Below are positions 8,080 to 15,825 of a stretch of DNA of 64,000 nucleotides, piece after piece. This DNA is from Desulfuromonas thiophila (GTDB lineage Bacteria > Desulfobacterota > Desulfuromonadia > Desulfuromonadales > Desulfuromonadaceae): assembly GCF_900101955.1 (NCBI RefSeq), contig NZ_FNAQ01000012.1, positions 1 through 64,000 on the forward strand, in the 5' to 3' direction. Position 1 is the first letter of the stretch, and every line of letters begins with the position of its first letter. A program made the translations under genes and the position numbers. The notes under the pieces were generated by a model. It saw nothing but the letters and a program-made list of their open reading frames with translations. It was not told the origin of the DNA and did no database searches.

Positions 8080-8764
8080 ATGCCAAGAATAGCCCGCATT
8101 GTCGTTCCCGAATATCCCCACCACGTCACTCAGCGCGGCAACAACCGCGCGACCGTCTTTTTTAACGATGAAGACCGACTGCAATACCTCAAACTGCTGG
8201 CAAAATACAGCAAGGCGTTTTCTTTGCAGATTTGGGCCTACTGTTTTGATGGACAACCATGTTCATTTGCTCGTTGTTCCCGAGAAAGAGGACTCACTGG
8301 CTCGCGGCATCGGCCTGACAAATCAAGTCTATACGCAATATCTCAATCGCAAATTGAAGCAAAACGGTCGTATTTGGCAAAACCGGTTCTTTTCATGTCT
8401 GGTGGAACAGGATGACTATCTGTGGACGGTGGCACGATATATCGAACAGAACGCGGTCAAATCGGGCACAGTAAAAAAGGCGGAAGATTACCGCTGGTCC
8501 AGCGCCAGGGCTCATCTCACCTCTGGCTGTGATGATCTTTTACATTCACCCTCTTGGCTTGCTTGCAAAGACAGGTCAGCCTATGCTGATTTTATCATGC
8601 AAAGTGACGACAAAGCTGAAGACAGCTTGCGTAGCGTAACCCGGGCAGGTCGTCCGTTCGGTTCTGAGGGGTTTATCGATAAGATGGAAGAGACATTGAA
8701 GACAACGCTAAGGCCCCGCAAACCGGGCAGGCCAAGAAAAACCGGGGAGCGTCCCCTGGTTTAG
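8080..8764 (+). pseudogene. REP-associated tyrosine transposase (RAYT), frameshifted
   Basis: The reading starts with MPRIARIVVPEYPHHVTQRG and continues through FNDEDRLQYL to IWAYC, all typical of the IS200-like/Y1 'transposase_17' family. It then shifts by one base: the T4 run at 8244-8247 has one T too many, and the remainder continues in the next frame with LMDNHVHLLVVPEKE (the HUH metal site) and VARYIEQNAVKSG (region of the catalytic Tyr), ending PGRPRKTGERPLV. Joined, the product would be about 228 aa, a normal length. It is either a recent pseudogene or a sequencing error. A GGGGA-GCG-TCCCC hairpin overlaps the 3' end (8744-8756). Confidence 0.85.
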
Positions 8765-8910
8765 CATCTGGCCTCTGCGCCAGAAGCCCTGGCTGGGTTT
8801 GTTGCCTGAAGAAACCGATATCAGATCTCCACCCGAACACTGGCCGCACGGAACATTGAGCCTCTTGTCCGATGCGGCGTGGCGGCTCGGTCATGACCGC
8901 AAATATGCGG
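8765..8910. other. Intergenic region with no supported gene
   Basis: Between the transposase remnant and the btuB promoter there is about 150 bp of GC-rich DNA. One plus-strand frame stays open from about 8751 to the TAG at 8938-8940 and reads rather like protein (…LSLLSDAAWRLGHDRKYAVAV…), but no start codon or Shine-Dalgarno goes with it, and it runs over the promoter. It may be the relic of a gene 3' end. A hairpin ACCGCA-AATA-TGCGGT lies near 8897-8912. Confidence 0.35.
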
Positions 8911-8940
8911 TTGCGGTCAGCAGCCGAACTCCTCTATAGT
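8911..8940 (+). promoter_or_regulatory. Sigma-70-type promoter of the btuB operon
   Basis: TTGCGG (8911-8916) and TATAGT (8935-8940) are separated by 18 bp. Transcription would begin near 8947, about 100 nt before the riboswitch aptamer, and there is no other good promoter before btuB. Confidence 0.5.
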
Positions 8941-9047
8941 TCCGGGGCCGTGCCCTGAAAAAGCGCCATCTTCAGCCCAGCGCGTAAAACCACCCTTCAG
9001 GAGGTTCGCCGACAGGAAACGGGCGGCCACAGGCCGCCACCGACAAC

Positions 9048-9222
9048 TGAATAGTTTGCCACAACAGTGTTCAGCCCGCGCGGCTGCTGAAAAGGGAATC
9101 CCGTGCAAATCGGGAACGGACCCACCGCTGTAACCGGGGACAACAATCGCACAACGCCACTGAACCACCGTTCGGGAAGGCGCGGTTGAAGGACGATCCG
9201 GGAGTCAGAAGACCTGCTGTCG
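9048..9222 (+). ncRNA. Cobalamin (AdoCbl) riboswitch
   Basis: The conserved core is present in order: GGGAATCCCGTGCAAATCGGGAACGGACCCACCGCTGTAACC-like segments (9094-9136), GCCACTG at 9155-9161, GGGAAGGCG at 9174-9182, and the B12 box AGTCAGAAGACCTGC at 9203-9217. The 5' edge near 9048 (AATAGTTTGCC) is approximate. It precedes btuB and a strong intrinsic terminator, so binding of cobalamin should stop transcription of the uptake operon. Confidence 0.92.
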
Positions 9223-9292
9223 TGGTTTTGATGTCATTTATACCGAAGGGGATGATTCGGTCGGCATGCGCAAGGTCAAGGGTCACAATGGG

Positions 9293-9324
9293 AGCCCGTA
9301 ACCGTCTGGTTACGGGCTTTTTTG
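9293..9324 (+). terminator. Riboswitch-controlled intrinsic terminator
   Basis: AGCCCGTAACC (9293-9303), loop GTCT and GGTTACGGGCT (9308-9318) form a perfect 11-bp stem followed by a run of six T. It lies about 75 nt after the B12 box and 80 nt before the btuB start, the expected place for the expression platform. Confidence 0.85.
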
Positions 9325-9404
9325 TTTTCCGCCACGCCTGAAATCTGTCTGAAGCCTCCCCGTTTTTATCCAATGTTGTGCAATCAACCAAGGAGCGCTT
9401 CTCG

Positions 9405-11531
9405 ATGAAAAACCGCCACACCATTTTTTATGCCCTTTTTTTCTACCTGCTCGGCATGACACCCAATATCTCCACGGTGTTTGCCGATGAGACGACGGAC
9501 AGCCTTGTGCTCGATGACATGGTGGTCACGGCCACCCGCTCGCAGAATTCCGCCTTTGCCACGCCGGTGACGATCAGCGTCGTCAACCAGCAACAGATTC
9601 AGGAGCAGAATGCCGCTACGTTCACCGACCTGCTCGACGGCGTGGCCGGTGTGACCCTGAGCGGCGCCGGGCCGTGGGAAACCACGCCGACCATTCGCGG
9701 CATGGGCACCAACCGGGTGCTGGTGCTGTTCGACGGCGACCGCGAGACCAACCTGTGGGCGGGTCGCGCGCCGCTGACGCCGTTTATCGACAGCAACGAC
9801 ATTGAACGGATCGAAGTGGTCAAGGGCCCCTCCTCTGTGCTCTACGGCAGCGATGCCCTCGGCGGCGTCATCAACATCATCACCAAGGAGGTGGCTCTGG
9901 CCGACGGCGACAGCTGGCAGGCCGAGCACCACATCGGCACGCGCTATTCGTCGGTGGATGACGGCCTGGTCGGCAACTATACGGTCAACGCCGGCGGTCA
10001 CGGTCTCGGCATTCGCCTCAACGTGGCGGCTCAGGATCACGACGACTATGAAGTCGGCGACGGCGACGAGCTACCCCACAGCCAGTTTGAAAACAAAAGC
10101 CTCGACCTGAAAGCCCTCTACAACGTCAACGACCATCACAGCGTCCAGGCTGAATTGCGCATCAACGACATCAACGACATGGGCGTGGCGCAGAAAGACC
10201 CGCAGGCGCCGGAATCGCACTTCACCCTGTACAACACCCGCACCTACAAACTGGCTTATGTCGGCACAGATTTGGGCGCGGTGCAGCGCCTGGAAACGCG
10301 CCTGTTCCACGTCGACCAGAAACGGCGCTTTGTCGGCGATTTCCCCAACACGGCCAAACAGCTCCACAACCTGAAGCAGAACACCATCGACACCACGGCC
10401 AGCGGCGGCTCGCTGCAGGCCACCTTTGCGCCGGGCCGCAACCAGCAATGGACCACTGGCCTGGAGATTGTTCACGAAACCACGGATTCCGACGAATCGC
10501 AACAAACCTTCACCACCACCAACGATGCGCTGAAAAAACTGCTCAGCTTTCAGCCGGTGCCGGATGGCGAGCGCGATCATGTGGGGCTGTTCGCCCAGAA
10601 CGAGGTGACGGTGACGCAGCGCTGGCGCCTTACCCTCGGCGGCCGTTACGATTACTTTGAAGCCGATGCCGACGATGTCACCATGAGTCAGACCAGCTAC
10701 GGCGGCAGCGGTGCCACCACGGTGCAGGCGGTGAACGCATTCTCCCGCGAAACCGATCAGGCCATGACCTTCAGCCTCGGCTCGCTCTATGCCCTGAGCA
10801 ACACCTTGCATCTGACCGCCAACTTGGCCACGGCATTTCGCGCCCCGGATCTGTTTGAACGCTATTCCACCCGTGGCGGCGGCAGCCAACTGATCATCGG
10901 CAACCCGGACCTCGACGCCGAATATAGCTACAACGCCGACCTCGGCCTCAAATACCTATCGTCCCGCGCCAGCGGCTATGTCAGTGTGTTTTATAACCGT
11001 GTTGACGACTATATCGATCTGGTCAAGCAGGACAGTTCGTTCCTCGCCAATATCCCCACCTATGGTTACGTCAACGTCGAGGACGCGGAACTGTACGGCA
11101 TCGATGCCGAAGCCACCCTCCACCTGACGTCGCGCCTCGATCTGGAAACGGCCATCGCCTGGGTGGAAGGCAAGGACCGCGACACTCACGAGCACCTTAG
11201 TGCCATCGCCCCGCTCAACGGCCGCATTGGCCTGCGTTACGCCGCGCCGCTGACCGACAGCATGCGCTACAGCCTGCGCGCCCAGGCCACGCTCTACGAC
11301 CGCCAGCGCAATGTGTCGGACAGCGAAGACGAGACGCCGGGCTATACGACGTTTGACCTGCACGCCGGGCTCAATCTCGGCGCTTGGGCGATGTTTGACG
11401 CCATCGACCTGAACCTCAGCGTGAAAAACCTCCTCGACCGCGGCTACCGCAGCCATTTGCGCTCCAGCCAGGAAACCTGGATCTATGAGCCGGGCCGCAA
11501 CATCGTGGTCGGCCTGCAATGCACCTTTTAA
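9405..11531 (+). CDS. btuB: TonB-dependent outer-membrane cobalamin receptor
   Basis: This 708-aa protein is a TonB-dependent receptor, almost certainly for cobalamin or cobamides given the riboswitch and the btuFCD genes behind it. A signal peptide of about 27 residues ends in VFA. The TonB box region is SLVLDDMVVTATR (about 33-45). A plug domain follows (AATFTDLLDGVAGV, TPTIRGMG, IERIEVVKGPSSVLYGSDALGGVINIITK), then a long beta-barrel ending in the aromatic VGLQCTF. ATG 9405 is preceded by AGGAG; an upstream GTG (9378) has no Shine-Dalgarno. btuF begins 11 bp after the stop. Confidence 0.92.
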   Translation: MKNRHTIFYALFFYLLGMTPNISTVFADETTDSLVLDDMVVTATRSQNSAFATPVTISVVNQQQIQEQNAATFTDLLDGVAGVTLSGAGPWETTPTIRGMGTNRVLVLFDGDRETNLWAGRAPLTPFIDSNDIERIEVVKGPSSVLYGSDALGGVINIITKEVALADGDSWQAEHHIGTRYSSVDDGLVGNYTVNAGGHGLGIRLNVAAQDHDDYEVGDGDELPHSQFENKSLDLKALYNVNDHHSVQAELRINDINDMGVAQKDPQAPESHFTLYNTRTYKLAYVGTDLGAVQRLETRLFHVDQKRRFVGDFPNTAKQLHNLKQNTIDTTASGGSLQATFAPGRNQQWTTGLEIVHETTDSDESQQTFTTTNDALKKLLSFQPVPDGERDHVGLFAQNEVTVTQRWRLTLGGRYDYFEADADDVTMSQTSYGGSGATTVQAVNAFSRETDQAMTFSLGSLYALSNTLHLTANLATAFRAPDLFERYSTRGGGSQLIIGNPDLDAEYSYNADLGLKYLSSRASGYVSVFYNRVDDYIDLVKQDSSFLANIPTYGYVNVEDAELYGIDAEATLHLTSRLDLETAIAWVEGKDRDTHEHLSAIAPLNGRIGLRYAAPLTDSMRYSLRAQATLYDRQRNVSDSEDETPGYTTFDLHAGLNLGAWAMFDAIDLNLSVKNLLDRGYRSHLRSSQETWIYEPGRNIVVGLQCTF

Positions 11532-11542
11532 GGAATAAGCGG

Positions 11543-12676
11543 ATGAACATGCTGAGGCACTCGCTCCGTTTGCTGATCGGATGGCTACTCGTGCTCATCA
11601 CCGCACCCCTGACCTGCGCGGCCGCCAGCGATTCCGCTGGCCCGCGCACGGTGACGGATCTGGCCGGACGTCAGGTCGAGGTAACCGTTCCGGCCCGGCG
11701 GCTGGTGGGCATCCATTCGGCCCTGAGCCTGCTGTGCTATATGAACCTGGCACCCCAGGTGGTGGGTGTGGAGCAGGAGGAGAAAGATCCGCGTCAGTGG
11801 CTGGGCGGCACCGGCCGCTCCTACCGGCTGGCCCATCCCGAATTCAGTGCGTTGCCCGGTATCGGCTCGCAGCGCCAGATCGACGCCGAGGCGCTGGTGG
11901 CGCTGCAGCCCGATGTCATCTTCATGGGCTGGGGCACGCCGCAGGCCGCCGACCGGCTGCAGCAGCAGACCGGCATCCCGGTACTGATGGTGCACAACGG
12001 CGACCTGACCAAGCAACACCATCGGTTTGAACAATCGCTGGATCTGATTGCAACGATCTGTGATCGCCGGGAACGCGCCGAACAGATCAAGGCGTTCATC
12101 AACGCCAGCCTGAATGATCTGCACCAGCGCATCAAAGGGCACACCTCATCCACGACATGCTATATCGGCGGCCTCAATTTCCGCGTCGCCCACGGCCTGC
12201 TCGGCACCAGCCGCGACTATCCGCCGTTTGTGCTGCTGAAGGCCAACAACATCACCGACGCCATCACGCCGCCAGCCAACCTGGTCAAGGGACGCTTTTC
12301 CCTGGCTGCGGAAAGCTTACTCAAGGCCGATCCCGAGATCATCTTCATCTGTGCCAGCGGTGAGTCCCTGGTGCGCGACGATCTGAGCCATCCGGCCTTT
12401 GCCGCCCTCAGCGCGGTACGCAACCAGCGCCTGTATCGCATCATCCCCCATTACTATGCCGCCAGTCCCGACACGGTGCTGGCCGAAACCTGGTACATGG
12501 CCACGATCCTCTATCCCGGAGCCTTTGCCGATGTCGACATCGCGTCCACGGCCGACCGCTTTTACCGCTTCTTTGTCGGCGCACCGCTCTACCGGGAGAT
12601 GGCGACACTGTTCGGCCCGTTCGCGCCGCTGAACGCCAGCGCAGTGGGCAACACAGAGGGCGGCCCGTCGTTATGA
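11543..12676 (+). CDS. btuF: Periplasmic cobalamin-binding protein of ABC transporter
   Basis: This 377-aa protein is a class III periplasmic binding protein (FecB/BtuF type). After a signal peptide (about 1-28, LVLITAPLTCAAA) it contains VTDLAGRQVEVTVPARRLVGI, GIGSQRQIDAEALVALQPDVIF and TGIPVLMV, the first lobe of such proteins, and LLKADPEIIFI in the second. There is a Cys near the cleavage site, but the residue before it is Thr, so lipidation is doubtful. I chose ATG 11543 after AAGGA. It overlaps btuC (ATGA). The specificity for B12 is inferred from the operon. Confidence 0.85.
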   Translation: MNMLRHSLRLLIGWLLVLITAPLTCAAASDSAGPRTVTDLAGRQVEVTVPARRLVGIHSALSLLCYMNLAPQVVGVEQEEKDPRQWLGGTGRSYRLAHPEFSALPGIGSQRQIDAEALVALQPDVIFMGWGTPQAADRLQQQTGIPVLMVHNGDLTKQHHRFEQSLDLIATICDRRERAEQIKAFINASLNDLHQRIKGHTSSTTCYIGGLNFRVAHGLLGTSRDYPPFVLLKANNITDAITPPANLVKGRFSLAAESLLKADPEIIFICASGESLVRDDLSHPAFAALSAVRNQRLYRIIPHYYAASPDTVLAETWYMATILYPGAFADVDIASTADRFYRFFVGAPLYREMATLFGPFAPLNASAVGNTEGGPSL

Positions 12677-13704
12677 GCCTGAGCAACGCCTACCACCGAC
12701 GCCAGCATCGTCTGACCGTGGGCGGACTGGTGACCCTGCTGATACTGGGCCTGATCACCCTGCTCGCCCTGACCAGCGGCGCGATGGAGGTGGACTGGCG
12801 TCAGCTGTGGTGCGGCGACGGCCAGACACTGAACGCAGCGCAGCGCGTCCTGCTGCATATCCGCCTGCCGCGCGCCTGCAGCGCCATCCTCGGCGGTGCG
12901 GCCCTGGCCACGGCCGGGCTGATCCTTCAGGTACTGCTCAACAATCCGCTGGCCTCGCCCTCCACTCTCGGTATCTCTCAAGGCGCATCGTTCGGTGCGG
13001 CATGCGGCATCTGGCTGCTGTCATCCGGTCCGTCGCTGACCGTGTCGCCGTGGCTGGTCACCGGCCTGGCGTTTGCCGGCGCCATGGCCACCACCCTGCT
13101 GATCCTCGCCCTAAGCCTGTGGCGCAACTGCGGCCGTGAAACCATCATCCTCGCCGGGGTGGCGCTCAGCGCCCTGTTCGTTGCCGCCACCACCCTGTTG
13201 CAATATCTGGCCGACGACACCCAGCTGGCCGCCATTGTCCACTGGAGTTTCGGCGATGTCGGTCGTGCCGACTGGCGCGATCTGCGTCTGCTGGCCCTGG
13301 TCACGTTGGTTGGTTTGGCCGCGCTGTGGAGCCAACGGCGCACCTTCAACGCCCTGCTGTGCGGCCACGACACCGCCACCAGCCTCGGCCTGCACGTCAC
13401 CCGCTTGCGTCTGGCCGGAGTGACCCTGGTGACGCTGATGACCGCCACCACCGTCACTCTGCTCGGCGTCATCAGCTTTATCGGCCTGGTCGCCCCCCAT
13501 CTGGTGCGACTGCTGGTCGGCGACAACGTGGTGGCACGGCTGCCGTTGTGTGCCCTGAGTGGTGCCATTCTGTTGCTGCTCGCCGACCTCACCGGCCGCA
13601 CCCTGCTGGCGCCGCTGACCTTTCCCGCCGGGGTGGTCACCGCCTTTCTCGGCGCGCCGCTGTTCCTGGTGTTGCTGTTCAGCCGGGAGCAGCCATGGAC
13701 CTGA
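12673..13704 (+). CDS. btuC: Cobalamin ABC transporter permease (FecCD family)
   Basis: This 343-aa integral membrane protein has the roughly ten hydrophobic segments of BtuC/FhuB-type permeases. Diagnostic stretches are RLPRACSAILGGAALATAGLILQ, with NNPLASPSTLGISQGA following, and LLGVISFIGLVAPHLVRLLVGD near residue 270. The C-terminus ends FLGAPLFLVLLF. It transports corrinoids across the inner membrane with BtuD and BtuF. The start overlaps the btuF stop, and its own end overlaps btuD by 10 bp. Confidence 0.92.
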   Translation: MSLSNAYHRRQHRLTVGGLVTLLILGLITLLALTSGAMEVDWRQLWCGDGQTLNAAQRVLLHIRLPRACSAILGGAALATAGLILQVLLNNPLASPSTLGISQGASFGAACGIWLLSSGPSLTVSPWLVTGLAFAGAMATTLLILALSLWRNCGRETIILAGVALSALFVAATTLLQYLADDTQLAAIVHWSFGDVGRADWRDLRLLALVTLVGLAALWSQRRTFNALLCGHDTATSLGLHVTRLRLAGVTLVTLMTATTVTLLGVISFIGLVAPHLVRLLVGDNVVARLPLCALSGAILLLLADLTGRTLLAPLTFPAGVVTAFLGAPLFLVLLFSREQPWT

Positions 13705-14489
13705 CCCTGCGCCAACTGCGTTTCGCCTATCGCGGCGGCCGTCCAGTGCTCAATGGCCTCGACACCACGCTGGCCGACGGCCAACTCACCGCCCTGCTCG
13801 GCGTCAACGGCTCGGGAAAATCCACCCTGCTCAAGCTGATGGCCGGGATTCTGACGCCAAACAGTGGCGCCATCGTCCTCGGTGCGCCGCTGGAGCAATC
13901 CCTGAGTCAGCTCAGCCCACGGCGCATCGCCCAATACTGCGCCTATGTGGCCCAGAACACCCAGCCAGCCACCCTGACGGTATTCGACTACGTGCTGCTC
14001 GGCCGCCTGCCCCACCAGCATGGCTGGTCAGCCAGAGCCTCCGTGGCGGATCTGAATCAGGTGGAAGCCTGTCTGAACCAGATGGACCTCACCGACCTGG
14101 CAGGCACGCATCTGAATCAATTAAGCGGCGGCCAGTTGCAGATGACCGTCATCGCCCGCGCCCTGGCCCAGCAACCGGTCATCCTGCTGCTCGACGAACC
14201 GACCAACAACCTTGATCCCAAACATCAGGTGCAGCTGATGGACAAGCTGCGTACTGTCAGCCGTGAACAGGGCACCATGGTCATTTTCAGCATGCACGAT
14301 ATCAACCTTGCCCTGCAGTGGGCCGACCGGGTGATGCTGCTGCATCAGGGCGGCCTGCTACGGCACGATCCAACCCAGCTACTCACCACGGCCGACCTGT
14401 CAACACTGTTCGGCATGCCTTATCAGATGGTGGAAACGCGGAACCATCAACATTGGTTTTGGCCAGCCCTTAATGGCAGCCTGAAATGA
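13695..14489 (+). CDS. btuD: Cobalamin ABC transporter ATP-binding protein
   Basis: This 264-aa ATPase has Walker A GVNGSGKST (about 37-45), the signature LSGGQLQ, Walker B VILLLDEPTNNLD and the switch His in FSMHDINLALQWADRV. It belongs to the FepC/BtuD family. ATG 13695 lies inside the end of btuC in another frame, and no better start exists downstream. A terminator is placed about 105 bp after the stop, closing the B12 uptake operon just before tRNA-Ala. Confidence 0.92.
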   Translation: MDLTLRQLRFAYRGGRPVLNGLDTTLADGQLTALLGVNGSGKSTLLKLMAGILTPNSGAIVLGAPLEQSLSQLSPRRIAQYCAYVAQNTQPATLTVFDYVLLGRLPHQHGWSARASVADLNQVEACLNQMDLTDLAGTHLNQLSGGQLQMTVIARALAQQPVILLLDEPTNNLDPKHQVQLMDKLRTVSREQGTMVIFSMHDINLALQWADRVMLLHQGGLLRHDPTQLLTTADLSTLFGMPYQMVETRNHQHWFWPALNGSLK

Positions 14490-14593
14490 ACTGAACAACA
14501 AAAACTCAACAACGCCCCGGAAGAAGGATTGGGCGCTGCAGGGCGGCTATTGGCACCAGGCCCGGCCAACAGGCTCGCCACCACCCCACAATG

Positions 14594-14634
14594 AAAAAAG
14601 GACTTACCGGCTAAACCGATAAGTCCTTGATTTT
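14594..14634. terminator. Bidirectional terminator (btuD operon / tRNA-Ala)
   Basis: AAGGACTTA (14598-14606) and TAAGTCCTT (14620-14628) form a 9-bp stem with a small inner CGG/CCG pairing. TTTTC follows on the plus strand, and the six A before it give a T tract on the minus strand just past the tRNA 3' end. Confidence 0.75.
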
Positions 14635-14637
14635 CTT

Positions 14638-14713
14638 TGGTGGAGCTAGGCGGGATCGAACCGCCGGCCTCTTGAATGCCATTCAAGCGCTCTCCCAGCT
14701 GAGCTATAGCCCC
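14638..14713 (-). tRNA. tRNA-Ala (anticodon GGC)
   Basis: The minus strand reads GGGGCTATAGCTCAGCTGGG… with anticodon stem CTTGA/TCAAG around loop ATGGCAT (anticodon GGC), T-arm GGCGGTTCGATCCCGCC and an encoded CCA end at 14638-14640. It is 76 nt, and all arms pair. The 3' end faces the B12 uptake operon, the usual orientation for integration of islands. Its own promoter is visible at 14731-14759. Confidence 0.96.
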
Positions 14714-14730
14714 GTTGCTGAACGAGGGCG

Positions 14731-14759
14731 TTTATACCAAGAGACGCAGGTACTGTCAA
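14731..14759 (-). promoter_or_regulatory. tRNA-Ala promoter
   Basis: On the minus strand TTGACA (14759-14754) and TATAAA (14736-14731) are separated by exactly 17 bp, nearly consensus, about 18 bp before the tRNA 5' end. Confidence 0.85.
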
Positions 14760-14869
14760 CGACTTTTATCGAAAAAATCACCGGTCGTCTCTTTTTCTGC
14801 CTGGCGGTGTCTTGCGATCTCGACCACCACCTTGCCGTACCGCAGCGCAGCGCAACAGCAACCCAACGC

Positions 14870-14908
14870 AAAAAGCCCGGGCCGACGCATTGCAACGGCC
14901 CAGGCTTG
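14870..14908 (-). terminator. Intrinsic terminator of the ppiD-purC operon
   Basis: On the minus strand AAGCC-T-GGGCCG and CGGCCC-G-GGCTT pair around a loop of about 11 nt, followed by a T run (the As at 14870-14874). It lies about 28 bp beyond the purC stop. Confidence 0.75.
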
Positions 14909-14935
14909 CATTCCCCTTGTTGCGTCTGGAGAATT

Positions 14936-15820
14936 TTACTTGCCGGTCAAACGGACCAGGGCCTCCCGATATTTTTCGCCGGTTTTGCGGACGATTTCGG
15001 CCGGCAGATCAGGTGCCGGGGCTTTTTTGCCCCAATCGAGGGTTTCAAGATAATCCCGCAAAAACTGCTTATCGAAACTGGGCTGAGGTCCGCCCGGCTG
15101 ATATTGATCAGCCGGCCAGAAGCGCGACGAATCCGGCGTAAGGGCTTCATCAATCCAGAGCAGCTGATCGTTGTAGAGACCGAATTCGAATTTGGTATCA
15201 GCGATGATAATCCCTTTGGTCGCAGCATAGCTGCGGGCCCGCTCATAAATGGCGATGGTGGTGTCGCGCACCTGGGCCGCCAGGGCGGCACCGCACAATT
15301 CCTCCACCTTGCTGAACGGAATATTCTCATCATGCTCGCCCAGCTCCGCCTTGGTCGAAGGGGTAAAAATCACCTCGGGCAGACGATCGCTTTCCTTCAG
15401 CCCAGACGGCAGCGGGATACCGCAGATGCTGCCCTTGGCCTGATATTCCTTCCAACCGGAACCGGAGATATAACCACGCACAATACATTCCACCGGCAGG
15501 GGACGGGCCTTTTTCACCAGCATGCTGCGGCCTTCGAGCTGATCGCGATATGCCAAAGCGGCCGACGGAAATTCCTCGACATTGGTGCTCACGATATGAT
15601 TGGGAATGATGTCCTGCATCATGCTGAACCAGAAAACCGAGATTTCAGTCAGCACCTGTCCCTTGCCCGGAATGCCTTCGTTCATGATGACATCGAAAGC
15701 CGAGATGCGATCGCTGGTTACAATCAGCAGATACTCTCCCACATCGTAGATGTCGCGCACCTTGCCGCGGTTGACCAGTTTGAGCCCCGGACAGTCGGTT
15801 TGCATAATCGTCGCAGTCAT
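14936..15820 (-). CDS. purC: Phosphoribosylaminoimidazole-succinocarboxamide synthase
   Basis: PurC (SAICAR synthetase, 294 aa) condenses CAIR with aspartate using ATP in purine synthesis. Typical motifs are [27 protein letters not shown] near the N-terminus (split here: [23 protein letters not shown]), [16 protein letters not shown] and [20 protein letters not shown]. The Lys-rich C-terminal region and TKFEFGLY are also present. The length fits the roughly 295-aa form common in deltaproteobacteria. It starts 5 bp after the ppiD stop, so the two form an operon. Confidence 0.96.
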   Translation of the reverse strand: MTATIMQTDCPGLKLVNRGKVRDIYDVGEYLLIVTSDRISAFDVIMNEGIPGKGQVLTEISVFWFSMMQDIIPNHIVSTNVEEFPSAALAYRDQLEGRSMLVKKARPLPVECIVRGYISGSGWKEYQAKGSICGIPLPSGLKESDRLPEVIFTPSTKAELGEHDENIPFSKVEELCGAALAAQVRDTTIAIYERARSYAATKGIIIADTKFEFGLYNDQLLWIDEALTPDSSRFWPADQYQPGGPQPSFDKQFLRDYLETLDWGKKAPAPDLPAEIVRKTGEKYREALVRLTGK

Positions 15821-15825
15821 GGTTC

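Noticed and set aside
8244-8247. Programmed frameshifting in the RAYT gene
   Set aside because: The site is a simple T4 run without a slippery heptamer or a clear downstream pseudoknot, and this family is not known to use frameshifting; mutation or sequencing error is simpler.
8751-8940. Protein-like frame ending at TAG 8938-8940 (…AAWRLGHDRKYAVAV…)
   Set aside because: No start codon with a Shine-Dalgarno, overlap with the btuB promoter and no recognised family; at most a relic.
9231-9341. Small frame (MSFIPKGMIRS…) between the riboswitch and btuB
   Set aside because: It spans the intrinsic terminator and has no good Shine-Dalgarno; structure of the expression platform explains the sequence better.
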